From the NCBI GenBank assembly GCA_900642245.1, contig CAAAJI010000098.1:29141-40833 (forward strand): a stretch of 11,693 bases of DNA, in the 5' to 3' direction. Below the pieces are notes generated by a model. That model saw only the letters and a list, made by a program, of their open reading frames with translations. It had not been told where the DNA came from and searched no databases. The translations under genes were made by a program, and so were the position numbers. This DNA is from Fragilaria radians. Taxonomy: Eukaryota > Bacillariophyta > Fragilariophyceae > Fragilariales > Fragilariaceae. Every line of letters begins with the position of its first letter. The first letter of the stretch is position 1. Of this stretch, positions 1-8,688 are shown piece by piece.

Positions 1-2135
1 GCGCTTTGCAACCTAATGCATAAGGGCATCAATGAAAATTAATATGATTCCTGGAATATACTGCGATGTCACAAATTATGTACATGATCCAAAAACGGCA
101 TACACCTTCATTTCGGTCAAAAACGTGGGTGTAAATACTTAGAGATATTCCTCAATAAGATGAATAGAACAATTTTGGGTAAGAAGTATATATGCTGATA
201 CTACCATTAGGCAAAGTCTTGAGGTAAGACAATATCGCCTTAAATGAGTTCAAATGACCTTCTCGTGAACACACATATACTTTGAAAGTACGTGCAATTG
301 TTGGCTAAGTACGCTAACTAATCCTGGACAGCACTTCTCCCGATGTTCTCCACGGAGTTCAACAATTTATACCAGCCGTTCAAAAATTTCGACACAGCAG
401 GTTTACAGGTTTTGGAACAATATAACTGTTACAGTAATTGGAAATCCAAATAGTGACTATGATCTCAACAAATGAGTTTTTCTAGTCGATTATGTGTGAT
501 TTGAAGATTCCTTGTTTTGCTTTTCAGAGCCAAATGTATCCGAAAATCTAATACACTCCTCTGATTGCATTGCCAAAAATAAGAGAGCGGCTTATTATCT
601 TCCCTACAACCTCTTTTCAGTTACAAATAAAAGTCTTATGGTATTCTTCTTTTAAGAACTTCTTCTAGATGTGTTTCTTAATCTGTAAAAATAGCTCAGC
701 CTTCTTTCTACCAACCCGCATGTAAACGCACTCAGCCACGTCTACCTGTATAAAGACTCCAAGTAATTCACACGTGGTGAGGCCAAGGCTTTCAAGGGCC
801 TCAATGAAGTAAGAAATTAAAAGTTAATCAATAGTCACACTCATCTCCTTCATTTCTACGTCAGCGTATTGATTATTACAATTTCGTCATCCCCTTAAAT
901 TATTCCAATTACGTTTTTTCAATGAACATTCGTTTCCTTAGCGAATTCTTGTGTTTAACTAGCTTTACGCTTTCTAGCAGCTCTCAGTGACTACTTTTGT
1001 CCGTCCATGTGACTATCTCACTTGACTTTCTCTAGTCATACAATTCATAATTTAGAATTTTATAGCCCATTTTAGAGGAATGATATTGACCTACATTCCA
1101 AGCTATCAGGAAAAAGTATAAGCAGTTATCTGTAAGACAATTAAACATTGCGCATTGTTACCTTGTGGTGTGCTTGTTGCAATAGCAATGTTGGTCTTAA
1201 AATGTCCCCATTAAGACTTTTTCGACAACGCTATAAGTAAATGAAAGACTCTAAGGCTTGACGACATGTTCCAGCAGCATAGGCCTTAATGCCTCAAGAT
1301 CCCAGCATTGAATAAATTGAATACATTTAAACATATTCTCACCTTTGTGCAAGATACGTAGCATTAGGAAATTTAACTGGAACTTTTGAAAAGTTATCTC
1401 AGATTTGATTCCTACATCTATGCTAACAATACTATAGTTCTTCTGCCTTTTCAGATAATGTCATCTCAGAATTTCTAATCGAAAAGCAAATATCGTTTTC
1501 AGGCAAAGCTGAATTTCTCCAAGTAATCAAACTAAGATATCAGTGGTGGCAAAAGGAAAGCTGAAAAAAGTTGACGCCGCAAAGTAATGTTTGGTACTGC
1601 TTTTATACTCTAATAAAAGCATATATCATACTGTCACGCTACATCTATTTAACACTGATATTGAAACTAGGAAGATGTATCTGCATTAAGGCTTAGATGG
1701 GAATGAGTATCTTCCATTAATTTATATCTTTGTTCATGTTTTGCAGGTGATTTATTGCTGCTAGTATCCGTAGCAAATATTCTTTGCCTCTTCAAGTTTC
1801 ACCCTGAGGTTTCTAAAGAGTTTCTTCAATACCATTCTATAGTGACCTATTCATAATCGCAATTCGTTAACCATTTTGATGTTTGATACTTCTCACTTCC
1901 TCCCATTCTCGTTTGTCACATGACTTGCATTCACCCCGGCATTTCTAGACCGCCTCATGCGCTCTTCTAAAGCGTTCAAAAATCTACTCTACTTATGGTA
2001 TTCATGATGTTCACATTCTCATCTAAAATTCAAGGCACTATCTCTGAATCTACTTTGTAATTTTGAAGAAACAAAAGAATATTATTATTACATGGGATTA
2101 CTTTTACCCTAGATCTGAGAAACACACACGTAGTC
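1..2135. other. gene-free AT-rich stretch
   Basis: No coding region can be supported here on either strand. All six frames are broken by frequent stops, and none holds an ATG-started frame of about 60 codons. Two Met-less open stretches of roughly 60-67 codons exist, one on the minus strand around 1260-1470 and one on the plus strand around 290-470. Neither has a motif I recognise or a clear flanking splice site on both sides. The left part probably includes the 3' untranslated region of the minus-strand gene that ends at 2136. No tandem repeat array or terminal inverted repeat was seen. Old, decayed mobile DNA is possible but nothing in the sequence proves it. Confidence 0.6.
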
Positions 2136-2981
2136 CTAAGAGGCACCCAAAAGCGCAATTACCATAAAAAGAAAAGTTCCAATAGACCCGGAAACTCTGC
2201 TCTTACTGTCAATACGTTCACCCTGTGAACTAGACAACATGACCTGGGAGATAAATAAGACAAAAGCATGGCCGCATAATACCAATTTCTGTTGTTCGAC
2301 ATTACAAAATCGAAAGGCAAATAAGAAAATGAGAGCGACAAGAACCATGTCGCATACCGCACAATTCGATATAGATTGATAGATCAAGGTTGTCGTATCT
2401 CCCAGATAGGCTTCTCTCCCCTCACCATACGTCATATCGATGACGCGATAAAAAGAGGATATCAATTGCATGAATATTGCAACAGAAGCCATGGGCAACT
2501 TTACTCGATTATCAAAACTTGAATAGCACTTCACCTTCCGGAATAAGCTCGAAGAAAGATTGCTATCTACCGAGCTTTCATTAACAGACACGAGAGCCAT
2601 GACCAATAGGATGCCGAGAAAGCTTATACATTGAATGATAGAAAATGTTCGATCTGTAATATCAAGGATGAAAACGCCTTCAACGATGTAACAACATATA
2701 ATGCAAGTGCAAAGATATGCTATCTTTTCTAAGAGTTCGCTGTCAGCCTTAACCGTGATGCAGCTTAGTAACACTGAAAGATGAAAGTGGGCGAGAGCAT
2801 ACCAATTACAGATCCAGCTCTCATCAGTAGTGAATCCGATTTGAGTCCAATATAAACATCGGGATGAATTGAACGCTGATAAAAGAATGGAGTTTACCAT
2901 CATGTGGGCTATGAAGATATAAACTACATTCTTCATTGAAGAAGGATTATTGCTTTCCTGCCTTGTATTTGAAAGTGTCAT
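2136..2981 (-). CDS. polytopic membrane protein of unknown function
   Basis: I do not recognise this 281-residue protein. Hydrophobic segments at about residues 17-38, 58-77, 87-106, 112-132, 161-180, 205-224, 231-250 and 266-280 suggest seven or eight membrane helices. The first 16 residues are polar and probably precede helix 1. A Ser/Asn-rich loop around 134-160 separates the two halves. The protein is rich in Cys, including a CTCIICC cluster near 91-97, and has short charged loops, for example YGEGRE near 185-190. The start is the ATG preceded by ATCAAG; a second Met at residue 16 is an alternative start just before helix 1. The frame ends at TAG directly after the last hydrophobic run, so that helix is short. 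No transporter, receptor or enzyme signature is visible. It is likely real because the frame is long for such AT-rich DNA and the hydrophobicity is regular, but its expression and function are unknown. Confidence 0.6.
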   Translation of the reverse strand: MTLSNTRQESNNPSSMKNVVYIFIAHMMVNSILLSAFNSSRCLYWTQIGFTTDESWICNWYALAHFHLSVLLSCITVKADSELLEKIAYLCTCIICCYIVEGVFILDITDRTFSIIQCISFLGILLVMALVSVNESSVDSNLSSSLFRKVKCYSSFDNRVKLPMASVAIFMQLISSFYRVIDMTYGEGREAYLGDTTTLIYQSISNCAVCDMVLVALIFLFAFRFCNVEQQKLVLCGHAFVLFISQVMLSSSQGERIDSKSRVSGSIGTFLFMVIALLGAS

Positions 2982-3309
2982 CTTGATATTAACTCAATTT
3001 TTGAGTCCACATGTCAACGACGTCTGTGCGCCATTAGAGAGGATGCTTATATTTTGTATGAAAATTTGGAACTTCGAATCTTAAACATCCCCTGCACAGA
3101 AACAAGGCGTGTCTTAAATTTTGCAGTAGATTTGCCACTGAGCATGTAAGCAAGTATTCTACAAGACCGCATTTATTAGTTGCTCGAAAATAGAGCCTTT
3201 AAACAAATTGAGGAATGTAGGGAAGTAGTCCTAATGGAGTAAACAAAATTGAATATCACTCAGGAGCAATCAAACAGAATATTCTTATTCCCGGTGATAA
3301 TGAGTGAAG

Positions 3310-3407
3310 GTACGTGAAATGAGATACACAAAAACCACAGTAGGATTTCTATTTACCATTATTATTTGGGGTTGGAACATTTTTCTCAATTTCTTTTTTC
3401 CCCACAG
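3310..3407 (+). other. orphan intron-like segment
   Basis: A strong donor (G|GTACGTGA, the same hexamer used by the bL35m and ETF-alpha introns) is followed 98 nt later by a strong acceptor: a branch-like CTCAAT, a pyrimidine run, then CCCACAG. Joining the flanks gives ATG AGT GAA G + AA GCT CTT GCC GCC ATC TAA, a peptide of only nine residues (MSEEALAAI). The acceptor is a CAGAAG tandem, so a one-codon shorter product is also possible. This may be an intron of a non-coding transcript, the 5' remnant of a lost gene, or chance. No protein of useful size is formed. Confidence 0.25.
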
Positions 3408-3536
3408 AAGCTCTTGCCGCCATCTAATTTAAATGAGTTGCACAAAAAGTTCAATCAACATTCAAATTTAAATGCATAGTATTAGGTGTCTGCAAAATCA
3501 TATTTCTCAATTTCTTTTTTTCCCTACACTCTTGCC
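3382..3536 (+). repeat. imperfect direct repeat of a pyrimidine tract
   Basis: The segment TTTCTCAATTTCTTTTTT followed by CCC and ending in CTCTTGCC occurs at 3382-3418 and again at 3503-3536, about 121 bp apart. The second copy lacks the ACAGAAG part, which in the first copy forms a splice-acceptor-like end. Between the copies the octamer ATTTAAAT occurs twice. The pattern fits a small local duplication that then diverged. Confidence 0.6.
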
Positions 3537-3868
3537 TTAGTAAGAGAACTTTGATTATAATACTTATTCCCAGAAACTTGTCCCCATTCATAAGGAATAT
3601 TTTATTTCAACTCTTCAAGGGGTACTGGGGCATATTTAATGAAAGGGAAATTTTAAATTGCAACAGAATGCCTTGCTTGTCCAGCAAAGTTGTAGCAAGG
3701 TATAATCAGTCATATGGAAAATTGTTTAGGCTATGGATTACTTTGATAAAGCAGGAGACTCATATTTGATTATCACTTTTCTCTCGATTTGAATCTTGAG
3801 AAAAAGATCCGGCGATGCTTCCCTTGTTTTACATTTTGATTGTCTGAAATCAAAGAAGTGTTATTCTA

Positions 3869-6320
3869 CTATATAAAGGCACTTGGAAGAAAGCTTGGCA
3901 TTGAGCTGGGTAAGTCGCTTCCCGATGGCTCTATAGATGGCGCCAGCAAATTTTTGAAAGGGGTTGCTTCACTTGTTGAATATGATGGTTCAGCGCTTGG
4001 TGTATTGCTTGGAAAGGAACTTCCCGAGGGCAAACCTGAAAAAATTGCGTTAGAAGTGATGGCAAAAAAGACAAAAAAAGGGGAAAATAATTCTGCAGCT
4101 TACCTTGCATAGATGGCGACTCCGGATTCAGAATATGGCTCCAATTCGGTGATTCAAAAAGATTGTACTCCGGAGTTTTGGTGTGCGGCTCCCACGTTTT
4201 ATCAATGGCTGGATGGAAAGTAAAGATTGGAGATAACATCTTTGTTGGCGTAGATACAACAGTGCTTAATGAAGGAAATTGTTCTGCTGATTGATCTAAT
4301 GTCTCAGAAGGCATCATGGTTCCAAATGGGGCGTATATCATTTCGATCGGAGATGAAGATGGCATAATGGATGATTCATTACTTGCCATTATCGGTGATT
4401 CTTCATTAGACAAGGTGGAAGGTATTAAAGTCGTTTGCGTTTCAGTTGGCAAAGTACTTGGATTTCTGGTTCTCAAATAAACCGGAGAGATGGATTGGGA
4501 ATCGAGTGGAGTGGGAGCAATGAATGAAGGAACATTCGTTGTAGAAAATGTCGATGGGCGAATTGTTGGATATTCTGTTACGGGCATGACTGTTGCCAAT
4601 TGAATACTTGGTGATGCAGTAGGCGTTTTCGTTTCGAGTTCTGTAAAACTGACAGGTACACTGTTTGACGATACACTTGGGGTGAGAGAAGGCTCATACG
4701 GACTAAGTCTAACTGTTGGAGTAGGTCGAGGAGTCGGAGACGGACTCGGCCTTGAAGTTGGAGGTCCAAGAGGTTTCAAACCTTCGACTTTGAACGACAT
4801 TCGATGCCGTGAAGGAGAAATATCGGTTATTCGAATTCCGGTGGGGCCATTTGTGTAAGAATTTGAATTGGGGTACAATGAAAAGTTTTTCGCGTCGGAT
4901 TCCAATGGACCTGGTACTAGCTCACATCCTTTGACCCAAAAATCACGACGGTTGCCTGCATTTATGCCTCTTTCAAGGTGGTATTTATGGTCTGCGCCTA
5001 AGACTGCAACTCGATAATGTAGTCCGTTTCCTGGCCATCCCGACATTTGGGGAAATCCTGCTTCGTTGTTATTCTCCACGTTATCATCTATGTGCCAAAT
5101 CAGTAGACCCCCGCCCCACAGCAGAGAGTCATAGCCAATTGGTTGTCGGTTTTCGATCAATAAGTACTCTCCTTCACGGAACCAATTTCGAATTATGTAT
5201 ACTTTAGGATCAAGTGCCGATGGAGTAATGAAGTACTCTCCGTCATTTATTATTTCTATAGGATTCATCCAGCCCATTTTCATCTTACTCCATGGACTCA
5301 AATTACTTGGGAATATCTGTGTACCATCGACGCCATGCGGATCCGACATGATGTCGTAATTTCCACTACCATAGCCAACTTGTCCCCAAGGATCGGTTTC
5401 GTAGAGATCAGGAAGGCCAAAGGTATGAAGAAACTCGTGAGTTGCAATGCCGATACGCGCCAAACCACTGTCACATCTATCACTATATTCCTCTGGTGGT
5501 GGGCGAAGCGCAGAAACAACGGTATGTGTTCCCAATCGATATTTTCCATCGGAAGAAACCCAACCGTCATCATCATACACATCAATGGTATGGACCAGAT
5601 TCGATCAGTGTAAAAGCCTCCAACACAATCAAACGCTCCGGCTTCGGCAGGATAACCAGAATGTACCATAATAACGGAGTCGAGAACTCCGTCGCCGTCA
5701 TTGTCATAGATTGAAAAATCTTCCCCAACGTTATCCAAGTAATCCAAAATTGGATCAAAAGCTTTATACAGTTGAGCACCTTGGCCAGATACACCAGCAG
5801 CATAAAATGCTTCAGTGTTATCTGTTGTCATCCAATCCATGATTTCTGCTTCCAGCCAGAACTTGTTATAGGAGTTATGTCGCAAATATTCGGCTACACT
5901 GCCGGTGGGGAGCAGTTGCGAATCGGTCTGACCAGGTCCTGCATTCCAAAAATAATCTATTTCGTCTCTTGACGGAAGTTTTCTAGACTGATGGTCCTGG
6001 AATCGCACACACAATACCAAAACCTTGAGGCTGCCGGTGGACTCTACTAAGTTCCGTGTTATTCGGGTCCGATGTGAGAATTGATTTTCCCATTGAAGAC
6101 AGTTGTCGTTCGAGAGGGCATGACAAAACTCGGGTGATAAATGGGTTAGCTTCATACCCGTAGAATTTTGTGACATTTGACGGCGACGAAGACGATGGGC
6201 ACGCTTCTTAGAGTTGTACTCTTTTGCGAAATCAGGATGCGGGGGTGCTACACTGCCTACAACTTTGAGAAGGCATAGCCAGATTAATATTAGATTCGTA
6301 ATCATCGAGGTGGTGGACAA
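3869..6320 (-). CDS. secreted M6-like metalloprotease with Pro/Ser/Thr stalk (frame break near 5562-5604)
   Basis: This is probably a secreted zinc endopeptidase of the M6 (immune-inhibitor-A-like) family. The first part, residues 1-245, starts at 6320. It has a signal peptide (hydrophobic 9-22, likely cleavage near 23-25), a basic pro-region with RLRRRQ, and the M6 N-terminal half. That half includes TGSVAEYLRHNSY, a Ca-binding-like YDNDGDGVLDSV (residues 205-216), MVHSGYPAE and DRIWS. The second part, in another frame, runs GWVSSDGKY, then RIGIATHEFLHTFGLPDLY with the zincin signature HExxHxxGxxD (first His at 5437-5439), then MSDPHGVDG, SPWSKMKMGW and GLLIWHID. A Pro/Ser/Thr-rich region from about 4770 onward is probably a glycosylated stalk. 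A 68-nt intron at 4036-4103 leads to a last exon (3869-4035) encoding P-S-x-x-P-S units and a TAG. The joined product would be about 790 residues. The frames on either side of the DRIWS-GW segment differ by one base and no intron fits, so this is either a sequence error, an allelic indel or an inactivating mutation. The family assignment is firm; the gene's integrity is not. Confidence 0.85.
4036..4103 (-). other. 3' intron of the metalloprotease gene
   Basis: On the minus strand the exon end CAAG is followed by the donor GTAAGC. A branch-like CTTCTAAC and a long T/C run precede the acceptor TTTTTTCAG. The length is 68 nt and the phase is 1. Removing it joins ATG CAA G to GT TTG CCC TCG, changing the frame into one that encodes repeated P-S units and ends at TAG (3869-3871). 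Reading through the intron gives an unrelated tail rich in Phe, Leu and Gln that ends at 3931, which is unlike the preceding stalk. Confidence 0.8.
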
Positions 6321-6694
6321 TTTCGTAAGAAATTTTTAATAACAAGGAATGATCCTTAGAGCAGTGATTTGAATAAATTCTTTTTATCGTTGTTGCTTTG
6401 AGCTTATAGCCACTACAATCAGGGGTTTGTCGATCATGTGACTCATTTGGATCGCTAAATTGTTTCGATTTTGAATTCCCTATTGTCTCCCACGACTTAA
6501 CGCCTTGCTTGTGTGCGATTGCCAATACATTAACCACCTGTCCATAAATGTATAACTCTCTTCATAATGGCTTGGCTTGGAAAAAATTGTACCGTTATTT
6601 TTACTGAAAATTTCCTATGGCTCAGAGGAAATAATTACTGGTAGTGTTGGAATAAGTACTTGGCTCCAACCTCGGAATTCATAAGGCTCCCAAC
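6321..6694. promoter_or_regulatory. divergent spacer between metalloprotease and bL35m genes
   Basis: This 374-bp spacer separates two divergently transcribed genes and so should contain both promoters. It is AT-rich with no distinct TATA-type element that I would commit to. A minus-strand ATG at 6535-6537 opens a 101-codon frame that overlaps the protease start in another frame. If protease transcripts begin above it, this would act as an overlapping upstream ORF. The composition of its product does not look like a real protein. Confidence 0.4.
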
Positions 6695-7164
6695 ATGTTT
6701 CGTCCTCTATCCATGATGACATCTTCTTTGTTTCGTCCATCGTCATGGATGACTATGATGGCTAATTCTGTACAACCGACATCATTATTTTCAATGAGTT
6801 GTAGGTTCAAAAGTTGCCTCAAGACGAATAAAAGTGCTGCCAAACGATTTCGAAGTCGAGGGAATGGCACGCTGATTCGGTACGTAAATGGAGTATTTTC
6901 AAGAGATAGGTATCGAAGGTGTAACTTCCAAACCAATAGCAAATGCATCAATAGATACAGCCTTGAATAACTCCTACAAATGATCCGAAACTGTATCCAA
7001 TGTACTCACCGAAATCCCCCCCCCCTGCATTACATAGAAATCACGCTGGTACATCTCACAATACAGGTTATAAATCCCGAGCAAGCTGCAACCGATTAAG
7101 ACAATCTACGACCATCGACGTACCAAAGCTTGCAAGGAAAATGAAAATGCTAATTGGAAAATAG
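6695..7164 (+). CDS. mitochondrial large-subunit ribosomal protein bL35m
   Basis: This is a nuclear gene for the mitochondrial version of ribosomal protein bL35, a small basic protein of the large ribosomal subunit. Exon 1 is 6695-6879 and exon 2 is 7038-7164; together they give 103 residues. Residues 1-40 are Met-, Ser- and Arg-rich without acidic residues, as in a mitochondrial presequence. The bL35 core follows: KTNKSAAKRFRSRGNGTLIR (43-62) corresponds to the bacterial KxKKSAAKRFKxTGxGKxxR motif, and NHAGTSHNTGYKSRARCNRL (63-82) matches the downstream basic segment. The C-terminus (K92 to K103) is a basic helix. The start is the only in-frame ATG after an upstream TAA. Without splicing, the frame ends at 91 codons and loses the second half of the domain. 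It diverges from the protease gene and converges on the thiolase gene. A plastid location is an alternative, but the presequence lacks an obvious hydrophobic signal part, so a mitochondrial location is preferred. Confidence 0.87.
6880..7037 (+). other. intron of the bL35m gene
   Basis: The donor is G|GTACGT and the acceptor is TTACATAG, with a branch-like TACTCAC near 7002-7008. The length is 158 nt. A run of ten C residues (7016-7025) stands where a mixed pyrimidine tract would be expected. The exon join completes CG + A as Arg62, keeps the bL35 motif continuous, and makes the total coding length a multiple of three. Confidence 0.82.
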
Positions 7165-7503
7165 TAAATTGCCGAGGATGGACCCTTTCATTCCTACCTT
7201 CTCATAAATTTCTTTGCTTGTAGTAGCCTACTTTAACACAGATAGCTGGTTTAACGACACATATCATCAAATAATTAATCGCAACTTTGGTAAAAATTAC
7301 TATTGAGAGTATTTTTCAAGTTATATCAATTATTCTGGTCTCATTTGTCAAGAAATATGGATTCGTCAATTTTGTGTAGGAGAGAAATGTGATCGAATCC
7401 TATCCTACCGAAAAGACTAATGCGTTTAAATATTCATCCAAGCGAGGGTCAAGCGAAGGTCAATTATATCTAGAAAAAGTTATTAATTGCAGCAAACAAA
7501 CTA
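7165..7503. other. tail-to-tail spacer between bL35m and thiolase genes
   Basis: These 339 bp lie between two convergent stop codons and should hold both 3' untranslated regions and polyadenylation sites. The stretch is AT-rich. A 6-bp inverted pair (GTAGGA at 7376-7381 and TCCTAC at 7403-7408) is the only local structure I noticed, and it is too weak to interpret. No gene is visible. Confidence 0.5.
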
Positions 7504-8688
7504 TTATGGTCGTTCTAACACAACCGCTATACCCTGTCCACCTCCAATACAAGCAGCTCCCACGTAGCGATTCCCAGATCCAGTTGCAAACTCATGTGCC
7601 AAATGGGCTGTGATGCGACTTCCAGATGCGCCTAGGGGATGCCCAAGGGAAATCGCACCACCATGACAGTTGGTCTTTGTTCGATCCAATTCCAACGCCT
7701 TTTCACAGGCCAAATACTGAGCCGCAAAGGCTTCATTAATTTCCACGCGATCCACATCTTGGATGGACCAATCCGCCTTGATGAGTGCCTTCCGAATCGC
7801 CTCAACAGGACCGATCCCCATAATAGTGGGTTCACAACCAGTTACTGCAGAAGACACCAAGCGAGCCAATGGTGTCAGATTGTACTGGGAGACAGCGGCC
7901 TCACTAGCCAAGATGATGGTACCAGCTCCATCCGATATACCCGATGCGTTTGCGGCAGTTACGACACCATCTTTTGCAAAGACTGGTCTGAGTTTCGAAA
8001 TGGATTCCAAAGTAGAATCTGGACGAGGATGTTCATCAGTATCCATAATAGTAACTCCACCCTTCTTAGTAGCAATTTCAATGGGCGCCATTTCAGCCTT
8101 AAAGACTCCTGCTTGGTTTGCTGCAGACCACAATGTTTGACTCCGTATGGCATACTCATCGCATTCTTGTCGAGAAATTGAATATTGTTTTGCCAAGTTT
8201 TCTGCCGTCACTCCCATCGGTGTGTTAGTATGGGCATCCGTCAGACCTGACCAAAGAGCATCCTCCAAGTTTAGTCCACTTCCGAGAGGTACACCCCAAC
8301 GAGCCTGTAATCCATTTGCTTGTAGGGGTGCCATATACATGTTTTCAGTCCCACCACATACGACCATTTGAGCTTCTCCCAATCGAATTAAATTGGCCCC
8401 TTGCGCGACAGTTTCAAATCCAGACCCACACAAACGATTCAACGTCAAAGCAGGCGTAGTGATGGGAATCCCGCTCTGCAATCCAATGTGACGCGACAGG
8501 TAAGCAGCATCCTTGGATGAGCCAATAACATTACCAAAAATTACGTGATCAATAAGAGCTGGATCGATACCGGATAGCGCAGCCTTTGTCGATACGACAC
8601 CCAGCTGTGTAGCCGTCATGGCTTTAAGAGAACCACCGAACGACCCAAAGGGGGTGCGTTTGGCAGCAACAACAAAGATTCCAGACAT
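7504..8688 (-). CDS. 3-ketoacyl-CoA thiolase, mitochondrial ACAA2 type
   Basis: This thiolase cleaves 3-ketoacyl-CoA with CoA to acetyl-CoA and a shortened acyl-CoA, the last step of each beta-oxidation round. The 394-residue, intron-free frame has the usual family length. Residues 3-15 (GIFVVAAKRTPFG) form the typical start. The nucleophilic Cys is C87 in LNRLCGSGF, NEAF is at 318-321, the His is H350 in GHPLGASGSR, and the second catalytic Cys is C380 in CIGGGQG. The overall sequence, including PMGVTAENLA, SKLRPVFAKDG and IMGIGPV, resembles animal ACAA2 more than the biosynthetic acetoacetyl-CoA thiolases. An in-frame TGA a few codons upstream fixes the start. There is no cleavable presequence, as in mammalian ACAA2, whose uncleaved N-terminus serves as targeting signal. 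The C-terminus ERP is not a PTS1, so a mitochondrial location is inferred. Its base composition is clearly richer in GC than the spacers. It is head-to-head with ETF-alpha. A role in ketone-type acetoacetyl-CoA chemistry cannot be excluded. Confidence 0.95.
   Translation of the reverse strand: MSGIFVVAAKRTPFGSFGGSLKAMTATQLGVVSTKAALSGIDPALIDHVIFGNVIGSSKDAAYLSRHIGLQSGIPITTPALTLNRLCGSGFETVAQGANLIRLGEAQMVVCGGTENMYMAPLQANGLQARWGVPLGSGLNLEDALWSGLTDAHTNTPMGVTAENLAKQYSISRQECDEYAIRSQTLWSAANQAGVFKAEMAPIEIATKKGGVTIMDTDEHPRPDSTLESISKLRPVFAKDGVVTAANASGISDGAGTIILASEAAVSQYNLTPLARLVSSAVTGCEPTIMGIGPVEAIRKALIKADWSIQDVDRVEINEAFAAQYLACEKALELDRTKTNCHGGAISLGHPLGASGSRITAHLAHEFATGSGNRYVGAACIGGGQGIAVVLERP

Larger units (their letters stand above)
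2982..3868. other. spacer between two minus-strand genes
   Basis: This spacer lies 3' of the metalloprotease gene and 5' of the membrane-protein gene, so it should hold the terminator of one and the promoter of the other. It contains a near-duplicated pyrimidine-rich segment (3382-3418 and 3503-3536), two copies of the octamer ATTTAAAT between them, and an intron-like segment at 3310-3407 on the plus strand. A 72-codon plus-strand frame at 3551-3769 begins only with TTG, has no recognisable motif, and is not called as a gene. Confidence 0.5.

Noticed and set aside
290..470. A Met-less plus-strand open stretch of about 60 codons preceded by a TAACTAA branch-like sequence.
   Set aside because: Open length is within chance for this DNA, the composition is Ser/Thr-rich without motif, and no donor partner is evident.
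1260..1470. A Met-less minus-strand open stretch of about 67 codons that vaguely recalls an NTF2-like helix.
   Set aside because: The resemblance rests on a few residues, there is no start or convincing splice context, and the flanks are full of stops.
3840..4112. A 90-codon plus-strand frame rich in L-G pairs.
   Set aside because: It starts only with TTG and is antisense to the last exon and intron of the protease. Its regular L-G pairs are the reverse complement of the P-S codons.
5298..5585. Continuation of the first protease frame past the frame break to a stop at 5298.
   Set aside because: Residues after position 245 do not resemble the M6 family, while the alternative frame over the same bases carries the zinc-binding motif.
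6232..6537. A 101-codon minus-strand frame overlapping the protease start.
   Set aside because: Its sequence is unremarkable and it overlaps the signal-peptide region in another frame. At most it could act as an upstream ORF.
6679..6951. A 90-codon minus-strand frame opposite bL35m exon 1.
   Set aside because: It is the complement of the bL35m exon and part of its intron, and has no recognisable domain.
7376..7409. A TCGAATCC segment with flanking GTAGGA/TCCTAC that resembles a tRNA T-arm with acceptor end.
   Set aside because: No matching acceptor 5' strand, D-arm or anticodon arm lies at the right distance upstream, and the stem has only six pairs.
7639..8371. Several plus-strand frames of 74-180 codons and short minus-strand frames inside the thiolase gene.
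   Set aside because: They lie opposite or out of frame with a clearly conserved thiolase and show no motif of their own.
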